A DNA stretch of 64,000 bases, from the NCBI GenBank assembly GCA_027972325.1, contig JAPMOS010000002.1:365501-429500 (forward strand). Reading direction: 5' to 3'. The notes beneath the pieces were generated by a model. That model was not told the origin of the DNA, did not search any database, and worked only from the letters and a program-made list of their open reading frames with translations. This DNA is from Paratrimastix pyriformis. Its lineage: Eukaryota > Preaxostyla > Paratrimastigidae. Both the position numbers and the translations under genes were made by a program. How positions within the stretch are numbered: the stretch's first letter is position 1; each line of letters begins with the position of its first letter. Of this stretch, positions 38,968 through 51,200 are shown piece by piece.

Positions 38968-41131
38968 ATGAGCCACTCCACGATAAATGAGGTTTTTGCT
39001 CGATTCTTCCTCTGATTTTTTTTAACTGACCGTACTGAAGACTCATTGGGAGCGCCTCCCGTCCGACCTCTTGCGGGCCATCGTAGAGACATCTTCAAGC
39101 CCGCTCGTCGCCTACATTCAGTTGCTCAGCCTTTCACACGCTGTTCGCACAAGTGTTCGGGGCTCAATTCGCAAAATTTCATTTGCCATTGAATCATCTG
39201 ATCAGATAGTGTTGACAATCAAACCAAACATCACCACCGATGCCCTCGCCGCCCTTGTCGGCCCCTGCAAGACATTGTGCGAACTTTCACTCCCAATCAA
39301 CATCGACAGAGCCGCGGATGCCGACGGCTGGGTGGATGAGACCTTTGGGGGACATACCCAGTTGGCCATCCTCTCGATCCTACACTCGCCCCCCGAACCA
39401 TTTGTCGAGCGCATCCTGAGCCACCTGCCCGGCCTAGTGGAGCTCACGATAGGCTTGTTCCAAATGAGCACCGGCCTGCTGGCTGCCCTGGCTCGCTCCT
39501 GCCCCGGCCTCCAGGTGCTGCGATGCTCCCTCGCGGACGACCCGGCACAGCTCGCCGCGCTGGCTCCCCTCTCGGGTGTCCTCAAAGAGCTCGACATCTG
39601 GAATATTCTGGACTCGGAGAGGCTGGCAGCCCTCCTGCGCAGCCTCACGGCCGTGACCAGCCTGAGGCTTCCCAAGTGCCCGCCTGCTGCCCTCGAGCCC
39701 ATCGCCCCTCACTTGACCTCCCTCGAGCTGAGCGGCCCTCTGGACGAAGGGGATCTGCCCGGTCCGTGTATTTGCCGGCTGGAGACGCTTTCATTGGGCC
39801 TGGTCGAACGCATCTCTTTGACTCCGCTGGCCCGGCTGCTGGCCGTCAACCAGGCCACCCTGCGCAGCCTCACCCTGGGGTTGAAGAGAGCCGACGCGCC
39901 GTCCCTGGCGGCCTCGCTGTGCGCCCTGCCCAACCTGACGCGTCTACGTTTGTCAGTGGAAGACATCTGCTGTTCCTTGTCGGCCCTGCTGCCACCCGAT
40001 CTGGTCGATCGGTTGGAAAGCCTCGCCTTTTCCAGCCACACCATGGATCCGTTGCGCATCGTCAGTAGTCGCCTCCAGCACCTTCGTTTCTCCTCGGGCT
40101 TGAGTAGGGACTCCACGTCCGGGCTGACGTTGGACTGCCCCGCCCTGGTGGAGCTCGATATGAACGGGCGCCTGACTTCCTTGCGGTGTCCTCGGTTGCG
40201 CACCCTCAAAGTGAGCGCCCAGAGCCTGGTCGGGGCGGCCCCCATGCCCGACTTGGAAGTTATCGAGCAATGCACCCGGTGGTGGGGGCCGAATGCCCCT
40301 CAGACAGACCCCGCCCTGTTGTTGCTGCTGGCCCGGTCGCCGCGATTGCGGGTGATCTCCGGCGTCCGCCTGACCCGGCCCGATCTGCTGGCCAGGCTGT
40401 GCGCCTGCGGGTCGCTGGTCCGTCTGGAGCAGTTGCACCTGGACGCGACCCGGCTCCCCCACCCGCTCGTCCTGCGGCTGCCAGGGCGGCTGGAGCGCCT
40501 CGACCTGCACATCGAGACGAGGGCTGGTCATGGAGAATCGCCGCCACCGTTCGACCTGCAAGTGGAGGCCCCGGGGCTCCTCGACCTCTCCCTGAGCATC
40601 GCTGGCAGCTCCCCGCCTCCCGTCCGGGTGCGGCTGCACAACTGCCCGCACATAGTTCGCCTCCGCCTCCACTCGCCCGCCGCCGCGCTCTCCATCCAGC
40701 TGGACGAGAATGCGGAGGATGGGGCGGGGACCCAACCGATGGTGATGCAGCCCCGGAGCCTCAGCGTTGGTAGTGCGGGCGGTCTCGATGCTGGCAGCCT
40801 GCTTGGCCTGCTGACCCGACACGGGGCCCGGCTGCGCGACATCGCTGTGAAGACGCTTCGAGCGGCCGCGATGTGGCCCCAGCTGATGCAAGCCTTGTCC
40901 GGGCTGCCCGTGCTGACCAGCCTCGAGCTGGATGTCTCCGGGGCACCTTCCCCACTGTCGCTTGCCTGCCCCCAGCTGCGGAGGCTCGACTTGCAAAAGT
41001 TGCCCGACTGGGCCAATGTCAGGCTGGCCTGCCCGCTGCTGGAGCGGCTTGGAGGCATCAAGGACCCGAGTCGCCAACTGGAGCTTGCCCTGCCCGCCCC
41101 CAACCTCCCGCCCTCTGCCCTCCAATGGTGA
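38968..41131 (+). CDS. F-box-like/LRR family protein 6
   Basis: Exon 1 is 38968-38991 (MSHSTINE) and exon 2 is 39041-41131, across a 49-nt intron (donor GTTTTT, acceptor AAG) in phase 0; 704 residues. The start is supported by the matching arrangement in gene 7 next door, where an ATGAGCCA start is followed by a short exon and then WERLPP. It has WERLPSDLLRAIVETSS, GWVDETFGGHTQLAIL, LARSCPGLQVLRC, LRLPGRLERLDLHIE, FDLQVEAPGLLDLSL, LLGLLTRHGARLRDI and the ending DPSRQLELALPAPNLPP. The gene looks intact. Genes 6 and 7 share N-termini and look like a tandem duplication. Confidence 0.9.
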
Positions 41132-41735
41132 TTCCGACGGCACCCCCCTCCCTCCCCCCTCCTCCCCTCCCTCCCCCTCCCCCCCCCGTTCCCCGGTAGG
41201 ATTAATGTTGCTGTCTTCAATCTGACCAGGGAAGGTGTCGCACCCAGAGACCCCAAGTGGCAGAGAGTGCCATTTCAGCCCCGTAAATCCTGGGGAGAGA
41301 GGAAGCAGTGCGCGAAAAGAAAGATCTTCTTGTGCAAGTCCTTCCGGCACCTTTCCCTGGTCGGCCGGCCCAACTACCGATGGATTCTTCTCGACAATCT
41401 CCGGCTCCCTTTCTGGTGTCGCGGATTGCACGAGGTGTGTGTGTGTGTGTGTGTGGATGACCCGGGTGACAGCCACAAAAAAAAAAAAAAGTCGAGGAAG
41501 AAAAAAGGGGAGTACCCCATAAAACGATGGCCCCGCCGCCAGCTCCTCGTCGGGCCCGGGACTTCCCAGTAATAATAATCATATTGTGGGCCCAATCTGT
41601 GAACTAACCTTGTCCTGCCAAAGAAAAATGCAAGACGAGCAATCGTTCGACTCTCCTCTCTTACTTTTGGCCCTGGAACTTCGAACTTCGCCGTCGAGAA
41701 GAGAACCCCTGAATAGCCCCTCGCGCCGGACGGAA
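41132..41735. other. Intergenic between LRR genes 6 and 7
   Basis: C-rich tract at 41140-41187, a GT dinucleotide run near 41437 and an A run at 41477-41489. No gene is recognised. Confidence 0.55.
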
Positions 41736-44104
41736 ATGAGCCAGAGCGCGGCGGCACAAAAGGTTTGATATTTCCTCCATTCATTCTCTTTAGTTTTTAA
41801 CTCGTTCCCTCCTTTGTGAAGATTCTTTGGGAGCGCCTCCCGCCCGTGCTCCTGGGGGCTATCGTCGAGGCATCTTCAAACTCCCTCGTCGCCTACCTTC
41901 AGTTGCTCAGCTTTTCGCATGTCGTTCGCACAAGCGTTCGGGGAACCCTTCATAAATTCTCATGTCCCTCGACTGATCCGCTCGCGTTGGCAATCAGACC
42001 AATCATCCCTCCCGATGCCGTCGCTGCCCTTGTCGGCCCCTGCAAAGCCCTCCGCGAGTTTTCGTTCCCACTCGACGAGGAATGGTGTGAAATCATCGGC
42101 GAGGCCGCCTCTGCCGGAGGCTGGGTGGATGAGACCTTTGGGGGACATACCCAGCTGTCCATTCTCACACCCATCCCCGCGCTCCCCGAACCACTTGTCG
42201 AACGTGTCTTGAGCCACCTGCCAGGGTTGGTGGAGCTCACTGTCGAAATGCCCCAAATGAGCACCCTCCTGCTGGCTGCCCTGGCCCGCTCCTGCCCCGG
42301 CCTCCAGAGGCTGCGATGCTCCCTCGATGACACGACCCATCTCGCCGCGTTGGCGCCCCTCTCGGGCGTCCTCAAAGATCTCGATCTCCGTATGGCGAAT
42401 TCGAAGAGCCTGGCGGCCTTCGTGCCGAGCCTCTCGGCCGTGACCAGCCTGAAGCTCCCCCCCTGCCCGCCTGCTGCCCTCGAGCCCATCGCCCCTCATC
42501 TGACCTCCTTCGAGCTGGGCGGCAGAAGTCCCGAGGCGGACCTGCCCGGCCCGTGGCTCTGCCATCTGGAGACGCTCTCTTTGAACCTGCGCGCCTTTTC
42601 GGCTCGGCTGACCCGGCTGCTGGCTGCCAACCAGGCCACCCTGCGCAGCCTCAGTCTAGTGCTGGAGACCGCCGACGCGCCGTCCCTGGCGGCCTCCCTG
42701 CGCGCCATGCCACACCTGACGCACCTGCATCTGTCAGTGTGCGAAGCCAGCTGCTCCTTTTCGGCTCTGCTGCCGCCCGATCTGGTCGACCGGCTGGAGC
42801 GCCTCGACATTTGCATCCACGCCAGGGAGTCCGTGCGCATCACCAGCAGCCGTCTCCAGCACCTTCGTTTCTTATTTGGCGCGCGCACAGGCCCTGCCTC
42901 CGGGCTGGCGCTGGTCTGCCCCGCCCTGGTGGATCTCGAGATGAACGGCCCCCTGATCTCCTTGCGGTGCCCTCGGCTTCGCACCCTCAAAGCGCCCGCC
43001 CAGGGCATGGCCGGGGCGGTCCCCATGCCCGACCTGGAAGCGATCAAGCAGTGCTCTAGTTCGAGTGCCCTACAAACAGAACTCGCCCTGCTGCTGCTGA
43101 CCGGGTCGCCGCGGCTGCGAGTGCTCTCCGGCGTCCGCGTTGCCCAACCCCAGGTGTTGGCCAGGCTGTGCGCCTGCCAGTCGCTGGTCCGCCTGGAACA
43201 GCTGCACCTGGATGTGACCCGGCTCCCCAGCCCGCTCGTCCTAAGGCTGCCGGGGCAGCTGGAGCACCTCGACCTGCTCATCGAGAGCGGGGACGATTAC
43301 GCGGATGATGATGTTGGTGACGACGATGATGATGATGAAACGCCACCTCTGCCGCCGCTCGACCTGCAAGTGGAAGCCCCGGGGCTCCTCGTCTTCTCCC
43401 TGAGCATCGAGAATCAGTCCCTGCCCTCCGTCCGGGTGCGGCTGCACAACTGCCCGCGCCTGGTTCGCCTCGGCCTCCACTCCCCCGCCGCCCTGCTCTC
43501 CCTCCAGCTGGACGAAAATGCGGAGGATGGGGTAGTGATGCAGATGCAGCCCCGGTGCCTCAGCGTCGAGGGCGAGAGCATTTTCGATGCGGCCAACCTG
43601 CTTGGCCTGCTGACCCGACACGGGGCCCGGCTTCGCGACATCATGTTGGGTGTGCTTCGAGTGGCGAGTGACGACGTGTGGCCCCAGCTGATGGAGGCGC
43701 TGTCCGGGCTGCCTCGGCTGGCAGTCCTCAATCTGGATGTTTCTGGGGCACCTTCCCCGCTGTCGCTTGCCTGCCCCCAGCTACGAGAGCTCGACTTGTA
43801 CGGGTTGCCCGACGAGGCCAAGGTGGTGCTGGCCTGCCCGCTGCTGGAGCAGCTTGATGGCATCGGGGACCCGAGTCGCCAGCTGGAGCTTTTGTCTGCC
43901 TGCCCTCATGACGGACCCCGTGCCCTTCACCACCTGGACGGGGGAGGTGATTCTTCATTCATGCGACCCCATTCTTCCGTTTTGTTTCTGTTCGGTGACC
44001 TCCCGCTCTGCCTCCTCAGTCTCCCTCCTCCTCCTCCTCCTCCCTCCCTCCCCCTCCCTCCCTCCCTCCCTCCCCCCTCTCCCGATCGCATCGTGCCGCT
44101 TTAG
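41736..44104 (+). CDS. F-box-like/LRR family protein 7, altered C-terminus
   Basis: Exon 1 is 41736-41762 (MSQSAAAQK) and exon 2 is 41822-44104, with a 59-nt intron (donor GTTTGA, acceptor AAG) in phase 0; 769 residues. It has WERLPPVLLGAIVEASSNS, GWVDETFGGHTQLSIL, LARSCPGLQRLRC, LRLPGQLEHLDLLIES, LDLQVEAPGLLVFSL and LLGLLTRHGARLRDI. After DPSRQLELL the usual ALPAPNL ending is lost. The frame runs on through about 60 residues of Pro/Ser/Leu-rich sequence that resembles the 3' flanks of other members, suggesting a small indel at the end. An Asp/Glu-rich loop (DDYADDDVGDDDDDD) lies in the middle. Confidence 0.85.
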
Positions 44105-44225
44105 TGTCGGTCTTTCAGACATTCGGGGATGATGGAAGGAGCAGGAGGCCGATGCGGCCAGTCACCGCAAGAAACATGCCCAACTGGGGCTGCCCAGAGG
44201 GGCAGACAAAAGCCATTTCAGCGTC

Positions 44226-44247
44226 TGCTCGAGGAACGCCTCGAGCA
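44226..44247. repeat. Perfect hairpin, 9-bp stem and 4-nt loop
   Basis: TGCTCGAGG-AACG-CCTCGAGCA followed by A residues, about 120 bp after the LRR gene 7 stop. It could be a 3'-end processing element or chance. Confidence 0.6.
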
Positions 44248-44459
44248 AAAAACCAGCGTGTCATCAAGATAGCAGACGTCTGCTGAGGTCGAGGAGGTCG
44301 AAACTCTGTCAATCTCACGACTTCCACACACACGCTTGTTCACATTCAAAACAAACGGAAGACGAGGACCCTGAGATGGTTGTGGAATTTCTTGTCATTT
44401 TTTGTGACAGGAGAGACAGCGAATTTCACCTGAGAGCTCCAACCACCAGCGCCAACCTC

Positions 44460-44640
44460 CCGCAGGTGTCTACAGTTCCCACCCTCGGGAGATCGAGGCA
44501 GCCAGTAACAACGGCGCGACCCGGCGCGGGTCGGACACGATCGGGGTGCACTTCTGCGGCCTAGCCCCCATCATGTCGGTCATCGTCAGCGACCCGGCCG
44601 CCATCAGGCACAGCAACAGCCGGCATCATCGGCATGAAAA
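44460..44640 (+). pseudogene. Relic of the last BBS1 exon
   Basis: On the plus strand, RRGSDTIGVHFCGLAPIMS followed by VIVSDPAAI matches GGSDTIGVHLC...LPILSAIVSM...LDPAAIAAA of the real BBS1 last exon (47351-47593, minus). About 24 consecutive bases around GGTCGGACACGATCGGGGTG are shared almost exactly. No other BBS1 exon is found nearby. It is an isolated, inverted fragment about 2.8 kb from the parent gene's end. Confidence 0.65.
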
Positions 44641-45022
44641 ATCCCCATCAATCGCTCAAACACCCAAACCAAATAGACGCAGACGCTTCACTTTGCTCGC
44701 TGTTGGCAATTGTCGGCCTCAGGCATCATGAAGCCTGTCGAAATGGTTTCGCTGAATCGATTTGGAGATCAACAGGAGAATCTTTTTGGCCAAAAATGGA
44801 ATAGGAGATGAGAGGGAGACGTTACTACACTTTAGGCTGTCTGTCCAGCCCGCCACCCAACTTGAACGGACTGAGAATTCAGAAAGCGGATTGATGATTT
44901 GGCCCCGGGAAATAGAAGCAAACGCCGGAGAGATTCACCCGACCTGCAGCGAGGCAACGAGCGAGCCCAAGGTTTGCTCCATCCTCGGCCATAGTTTTTG
45001 GACTTCTCCCTTCTTTAGAGCG

Positions 45023-47155
45023 ATGAAAACTCCGACATCTGGTGACGATCTCTTGGGACGACTCCCACCCGAACTCCTGCCGGCCATCGTGGAGGCTTCT
45101 TCAACCCCATACCGATGTTATCTTCAATTGCTGAGCCTTTCACATGCCATTCGTGTCAGCATTCGGGGAACTCCGCACGAACTCTCCGTCGATTATCCCC
45201 CCTACCAGGCGCTGGACGATTTTTTTACGCCCACCGACGCACTGGCCGCGGTTGTTGGCTCTTGCAAAAACCTTCGCAAACTCTCGTTTCCCGAGATGTG
45301 GAGGGACACCGCACCACACGCGACCAAGGCCGGCTGGGTGGATGAGGCCTTCGGGGGACATCCGCAACTGGCCGTTCTCGAGCAACTCCCCCCACTCCCC
45401 GAGCCTGACATTGAGTGCATCTTGAGCCACCTGCCCGGCCTGGTGGAGCTCACGGTCAACCTGGAATTCCAGATGAGCACCGGCCTGCTGGGTGTCCTGG
45501 CCCGCTCCTGCCCCGGCCTCCAGGTGCTGCGATGCACCATCTCCTGCGACTATCCCCCGCTGGACCACCTCACCGCACTGGCGCCCCTCTCGGGCGTCCT
45601 CAAGGAGCTCGATTTTGATCGATGGATCCCGGATGAGCGCCTGCCGGCCTTCCTGGGCAGTCTCTCGGCCGTGACCAGCCTGAAGCTCCTCAGCTGCCCA
45701 CCTGCCGCCCTCGAGCCCATCGCCCCGCACCTGACCACGCTCGTGTTGTACGACACTTTGCACAAAGAGGAGGACCTGCCTGGCCCGTGGCTCTGCCGAC
45801 TGGAGACACTCTACTTGAACCTGTACAATTCCTCCATTCCGGCTCCGTCTCTGGCCCGGCTGCTGGCCGCAAACCAGGCCACCCTGCGCAGCCTCACCCT
45901 GAGGCGCAGTGACCTGGGGGCCCCTGATGACCCGTCCCTGGCGGCCGCGTTGCGTGCCCTGCCCCACCTGACCCAGCTCTGTTTGTCCGGGGATGTGGTC
46001 CCTGACTGGTCCTTCTCGGCCCTGTTGCCGCCCGATCTGGTCGATCGGTTGGAGTACCTCTACTTGGAATTCGGCAGCCTCCTCGATCCGTCCGATCCCG
46101 TGCGCATCGTCAGTAGCCGACTCCGGCAACTGCACATCGCCATGGCCGCAGAGCTGGCCCTGGACTGCCCCGCCCTCGTGGAACTCAGACTGATCGGGGT
46201 GCGCTCCCGCCTGGCCTCCATGCAGTGCCCCCGGCTTCGCATCCTCAATGTGCCCGCCGCCCAGAGGCTGACCACGGTGGTCCCCATGCCCGACCTGGTC
46301 GTGGCCTCATTTTGGTGTAACTACCTGATGGTCCCCGCCTGGCTGCTGGCCGGATCGCCGCCGCCACGGTTGCGAGTGCTCTCCGGCGTACGCCTGACCG
46401 ATCCCGAGCTGCTGGCCAGGCTGCTGTGCACCTGCGGGTCTTCATTGGTCCGCCTGGAGCAGCTGCACCTGGACGTAACCCGGTTTCCCAACCCGCTCGT
46501 CCTGCGGCTGCCGGGGCAGCTGGAGCGCCTCGATCTGCGCCTCGTGAGGAGCGCCCGACCCGACAAAAACGGACCACCGCTCGACCTGCAGCTGGAGGCC
46601 CCGGGGCTCCTCTCCCTGTCCATTGTCACCCCTGACATCTATAACCTGCCCTCCGTCCGGGTGCAGCGACCCAACTGCCCACGCCTGGTTCACCTCGCCC
46701 TCAAATCGCCCGTGGCCGCGCTTTCCCTCCAGCTGGACGAAGACGGCGAATCGGCGATGCGGCTCCGGAGCCTCAGCGTTGGGGGTTGGATCCAGATGGG
46801 CTGCCTGCTTGGGCTGCTGGCCCGACACGGGGCCCGGCTGAGCAAAGTCACTTCGCGGGTGATGGCGAGTGGAAAAGACGACTGGCCACAGCTGATGGAG
46901 GCCCTGTCCGGGCTGCCCCGACTGACCAGCCTCACGATGGACGTCTCCGGCGCATCGTCTCCACGGCTCTCGTTTGCCTTCTCCCAGCTGCGGACGCTCG
47001 ACTTGCACAAGTTGCCCAAGGAGGCCAAGGTGGTGCTGGCCTGCCCACAGCTGGAGAAGCTTGAGGGCCTCAGGGATCCGAGTCGCCAGCTGGAGCTTGC
47101 CCTGCCCGCCCCCAACCTCTGCCCTCCGCGGATGACGGCTATTGATGATGAGTGA
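45023..47155 (+). CDS. F-box-like/LRR family protein 8
   Basis: A 710-residue member from the ATG at 45023 (MKTPTSGDDLLGRLPPELLP), the same type of start as gene 3 (MAKTTP...). It carries GWVDEAFGGHPQLAVL, LARSCPGLQVLRC, LRLPGQLERLDLRLV, LDLQLEAPGLLSLSI, LLGLLARHGARLSKV and DPSRQLELALPAPNLCPP. The open frame extends 5' without a stop through a GTTTGC...TTTAG segment that looks like an intron, but the flanking phases do not match a simple splice. A first exon may therefore exist but is unassigned. It ends 196 bp from the 3' end of BBS1, convergent with it. Confidence 0.85.
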   Translation: MKTPTSGDDLLGRLPPELLPAIVEASSTPYRCYLQLLSLSHAIRVSIRGTPHELSVDYPPYQALDDFFTPTDALAAVVGSCKNLRKLSFPEMWRDTAPHATKAGWVDEAFGGHPQLAVLEQLPPLPEPDIECILSHLPGLVELTVNLEFQMSTGLLGVLARSCPGLQVLRCTISCDYPPLDHLTALAPLSGVLKELDFDRWIPDERLPAFLGSLSAVTSLKLLSCPPAALEPIAPHLTTLVLYDTLHKEEDLPGPWLCRLETLYLNLYNSSIPAPSLARLLAANQATLRSLTLRRSDLGAPDDPSLAAALRALPHLTQLCLSGDVVPDWSFSALLPPDLVDRLEYLYLEFGSLLDPSDPVRIVSSRLRQLHIAMAAELALDCPALVELRLIGVRSRLASMQCPRLRILNVPAAQRLTTVVPMPDLVVASFWCNYLMVPAWLLAGSPPPRLRVLSGVRLTDPELLARLLCTCGSSLVRLEQLHLDVTRFPNPLVLRLPGQLERLDLRLVRSARPDKNGPPLDLQLEAPGLLSLSIVTPDIYNLPSVRVQRPNCPRLVHLALKSPVAALSLQLDEDGESAMRLRSLSVGGWIQMGCLLGLLARHGARLSKVTSRVMASGKDDWPQLMEALSGLPRLTSLTMDVSGASSPRLSFAFSQLRTLDLHKLPKEAKVVLACPQLEKLEGLRDPSRQLELALPAPNLCPPRMTAIDDE

Positions 47156-47350
47156 GGCAGTCCGAATGATCGCCAGCCTGGACGGTCGGATAACACACCT
47201 TTCCCCTCCCTCCCTCCCCCACCACTCCTGTCTTCGCAAAGTCCGCCCCCGCCGGTGCCAACTGATGAACAGCGCCGGTTGGCGCCAATGGTTCTTCAAG
47301 GTCTCTGTTCAAGGGGGGGAGGGGGGGGGGGGGCGATTGGGCTTGATTCA

Positions 47351-47728
47351 TTACGAGGTTGCCGACTGCTGTGCCTGTGCCTGCGGCTGTGCCTGGGCGG
47401 CCTCCTGGGCGGCGGCGATGGCGGCCGGGTCGAGGACCTCGCACAGGGGCATGCTGACAATGGCCGACAGGATGGGCAGCGAGGACTGGGCCGCACACAG
47501 GTGCACCCCGATCGTGTCCGACCCCCCGGCCGGGTCGAGGCACTGCACGGACAGCTCTTCCGTGTGCACGAGGCCCGGCAGCAGGATGGGAAGCTGGGTG
47601 GTGGCGCCGTGCGGGTGTGGGTGTGCGGGTGTCAAGTTGTGAGGTGTGAGGTGTTGTGCACAAGGCCCGGGCAGCAGTACAGAGAGGCGGCAGGGTGCAT
47701 CAACATCGCCATCAACAACATCGCCATC

Positions 47729-47786
<58 letters not shown>

Positions 47787-48251
47787 GCAACTGGGGTAAG
47801 TCGGAAGAGGACGTGTGAAACAGCTGCTGCAACAGACAGCCAGCCCGGACAGCCCGCCAGAAGAGCCAGGACAGCCACACACAAGGAGAGGCGGCAAGGC
47901 AGACGTGAGCCACGGGCCGGTCGACCCTGTAGATGTCGGGGTTGTACTGCACCTGGGCCGACACGTGGAAGACCGGCTGCTTGCTCATGTTCTCCACACA
48001 CAGCTTCACCTTGAAGTACGGCCCCAGCCCTTGCACCTGGGGGGAGGGTGAGAGCGGGTGGGATGGTGATGTTGGTGGTGATGTTGATGTTGAAGTGAGA
48101 TGCTGTGCTGCTGCTGCTGCTGCTGCTGCTATGGCAGCTTCTCCTTGGCGGCTTCTTCGGGATCCGTTTCTGCTTCCGGCCCCACGATTAGCACGAGCTC
48201 CTCTTCGAATAACAAGCTCACGGGTACCGCGGGTGGCGGAGGGGCTCAGAC

Positions 48252-48295
<44 letters not shown>

Positions 48296-51200
48296 ATGTT
48301 GATGTTGACTGATGTTGATGCTGACTGATGTTGATGCTGACTGATGTTGATGCTGACTGATGTTGATGTTGAGATGTTGATGTTGAGATGTTGATGTTGA
48401 GATATTGATGTTGAGATATTGATGTTGAGATATTGATGTTGAGATATTGATGTTGAGATATTGATGTTGAGATATTGATGTTGAGATATTGATGTTGATG
48501 TTGATATGTGATGTTGATGTGATGCTGTGAATGTTGATGTTGATGGTGATGTGTGGAGAAAGCGGACTGATCAAACGTGCTGTGCCGGACCTGGGCAGTG
48601 AGTTGGAGGGTGGCCGAGAGCGCCCCGGCGAGGGGCCCCTGTCCATCCTGCAGCAGCCGCACGAAGCTGCGGGCCGTCTCCAGGTGCAGCTTGCACAGGT
48701 CCCGCTGGAAGATCCGGTGCATATCTGCAATTAATGGAATGGGGTGTGAGTGTCAGGTGTTGGGTGTGTCAGGGTCAGGTATGTAGGTGCAGCTTGCACA
48801 GGTCCCGCTGGAAGATCCGGCAATGGGAATGGGGTGTGAGTGTCAGGTGTTGGGTGTGTCAGGGTCAGGTGTGTGTCTTGTGTCGTGTGTCATGCTGTGT
48901 CTCAGGTGCAACTTGCACAGGTGTGTGTGTGTGCGTCAGGTGTTGTGAGTGTCAGGGTCAGGTGTGTGTCTTGCGAGTGGGTGTGTCGTGCGGCATTGTG
49001 TGTGTCGTGCGTCATTGTGTGTCGTGCGTCATTGTGTGTGTCAGGTGTAGCTGGCATAGGTCCCGCTGGTAGATCCGGTAAATATCTGCAATGGGGTGTC
49101 TGTCAGGTGTGAGTGTCAGGTGTGTGTCTTGTGTGCTTGTGTCTGTGTCTGTGCGGATCATGTCGGGCGCAGCATGCCCACCCGTCCCACTGGAAGATCC
49201 GATGTATGTCTGCGCGTGAATATGTGTGATGTATGCCAGATTTGCCAACCGAGGCACGCCTCGATCTCGCGGGTACATCAGTGGTGGGTGTCAGGTGTGC
49301 GTTTCACATGCCATCATGTGTGGGTGGGGCCTGGGGGGCTACGGACCGACACACGCCTCGATCTCGCGGGTGGACTGCTCGATGTAGAGTTGCGACTTGC
49401 GCGGAATGGCCAGCGGCACGTCCTGCTCGGGGGGCGGGCCCAGCTGCTCAAATGGTAGGGCCAGACGCAAAGACGGAACGGATGAACGATGGGTGGGATG
49501 GATGGCCAGGGATGATGACCAGGTGTTGATAGCCATGTGACGATGGCCAGGTGATGATGGCCAGGTGATGATGGCTGCGCATGAATGGCTTGCATGAATG
49601 GCAGAGACGATCTGTGTCGGTGCAACGGGGAGGATGCGGACTTTGCTCGACTGGGTGTCGAGGTTGGCCTGGCGCGGGAGCAGCCGCACTTGGAAGGCGC
49701 CCGACTTGTGTGTGGTGATCAGGGCCCCCTCCTCGCGGCCGTACGTCCCGAACCGCAGCCCCGCCAGTGGCTGCCCAGGGGCGAGGGGCGGGTGGGTGTT
49801 GGAGGGCAATGGTGAGGTTGATGCTGATGCTGATGATAGTGAGGGTGGTGATGCTGATGATTTGGGTGATGATGATTGGGTGATGATGATTGGGTGATGA
49901 TGATTGGGTGATGATGATTGGGTGATGACGATGATTGGGTGATGATGATGATTGAATGATGATGATTGAATGATGATGATTGAATGATGATGATTGAATG
50001 ATGATGATTGAATGATGATGATTGAATGATGATGATTGGAGACGATTGGATGATGATGAGAGTGATAAGAATGGCCAGGATGACCGCAGCAGAAGCGGGA
50101 CGTTTGGGGGCGGGTGAGCAGGCACCCTTCCATGATCAGCCACACCCACCCATACCTACCGACAGCAGAGGCAGTGGATGGGCAGGGGCGGACCTCGGAG
50201 CACATGGTGGTGTTGAGCAGGGTCGCGTCCGAGTAGACGCGCACCTCGCCCGACTGCAGGCCCACGATGAAGCCCTGCAGGGGTGACAGCCACACGGCGC
50301 GATGATGAAGAGGGCGATGATGAAGAGGGCGATGATGAAGAGGGCGATGACGATGACGATGACGATGATGATGATGGTTGGATGATGATCGGATGATGAC
50401 GATGACGATGGTTGGATGATGATGATGATCATCATCATCACAATAATAATGGCGATGACGGCGAGGACGATGATGATGATGATGATGATGGGGGTAAGGG
50501 CGGGCCTTGAAGAGGCGGGTCTTTGAGATGGCCATGGGCTCGAGAGCAACGACAGGGCTCGTGAAATTCGCTGAGAAGATTCGCCGGCCCTGCGGTGAGT
50601 GAGGTGAGTGGTGTGGAGATGTTTGTCATCAGAGTCCCACCATCTTCAATATTCATCAAGCGGTGAGCGGTGAGCGGGGGCACGCCAGGCCAGAACACGC
50701 CAAGCCGAACGCCACCACCCACCACCACATAAGAACACATGGATGGGACGATGACAATGCTGGCCCTGGGGTGAGTGGGTGGGTGGGTTGTGGCGATGAG
50801 GGGATGAAGATGGGGAAAGTGGGGTCGCTGAGAATATTGGCCGGAGGGGAGGGGTTCAGGGAGGGGAAGGGAGGGGAGCGAGTGATCATGGACGGATGAT
50901 GATGCCTGGATGATGATGCCTGGATGATGATGCTTAGATGATGATGCCTTCTTGAGATATGTTGTCCATGCAGGCGGCAGACACCTTCATCAGCACAAAA
51001 AACACAGACAGCACAGACACACACATGGAGGCAGACCTTCAATGTGAAGGAGTGGAGGGTGTTGTCCATGCAGGCGGCATACACCTTCTTGTTGTGCAGC
51101 AGCACGTGCGAGACGGGAACGTCAGGGTCGATGACCGCACTCAGAAGGCGGCCATCCTGCACAGACGCAATCATCAGACACAGAGACACAGCGACATGAG

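Larger units (their letters stand above)
44105..45022. other. Intergenic between LRR genes 7 and 8
   Basis: Contains a perfect hairpin (44226-44247, arms TGCTCGAGG/CCTCGAGCA) followed by six A residues, a 14-bp palindrome AGCAGACGTCTGCT (44271-44284) and the BBS1-like relic at 44460-44640. An upstream exon for LRR gene 8 may end near 44971 but does not join in phase. Confidence 0.5.
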
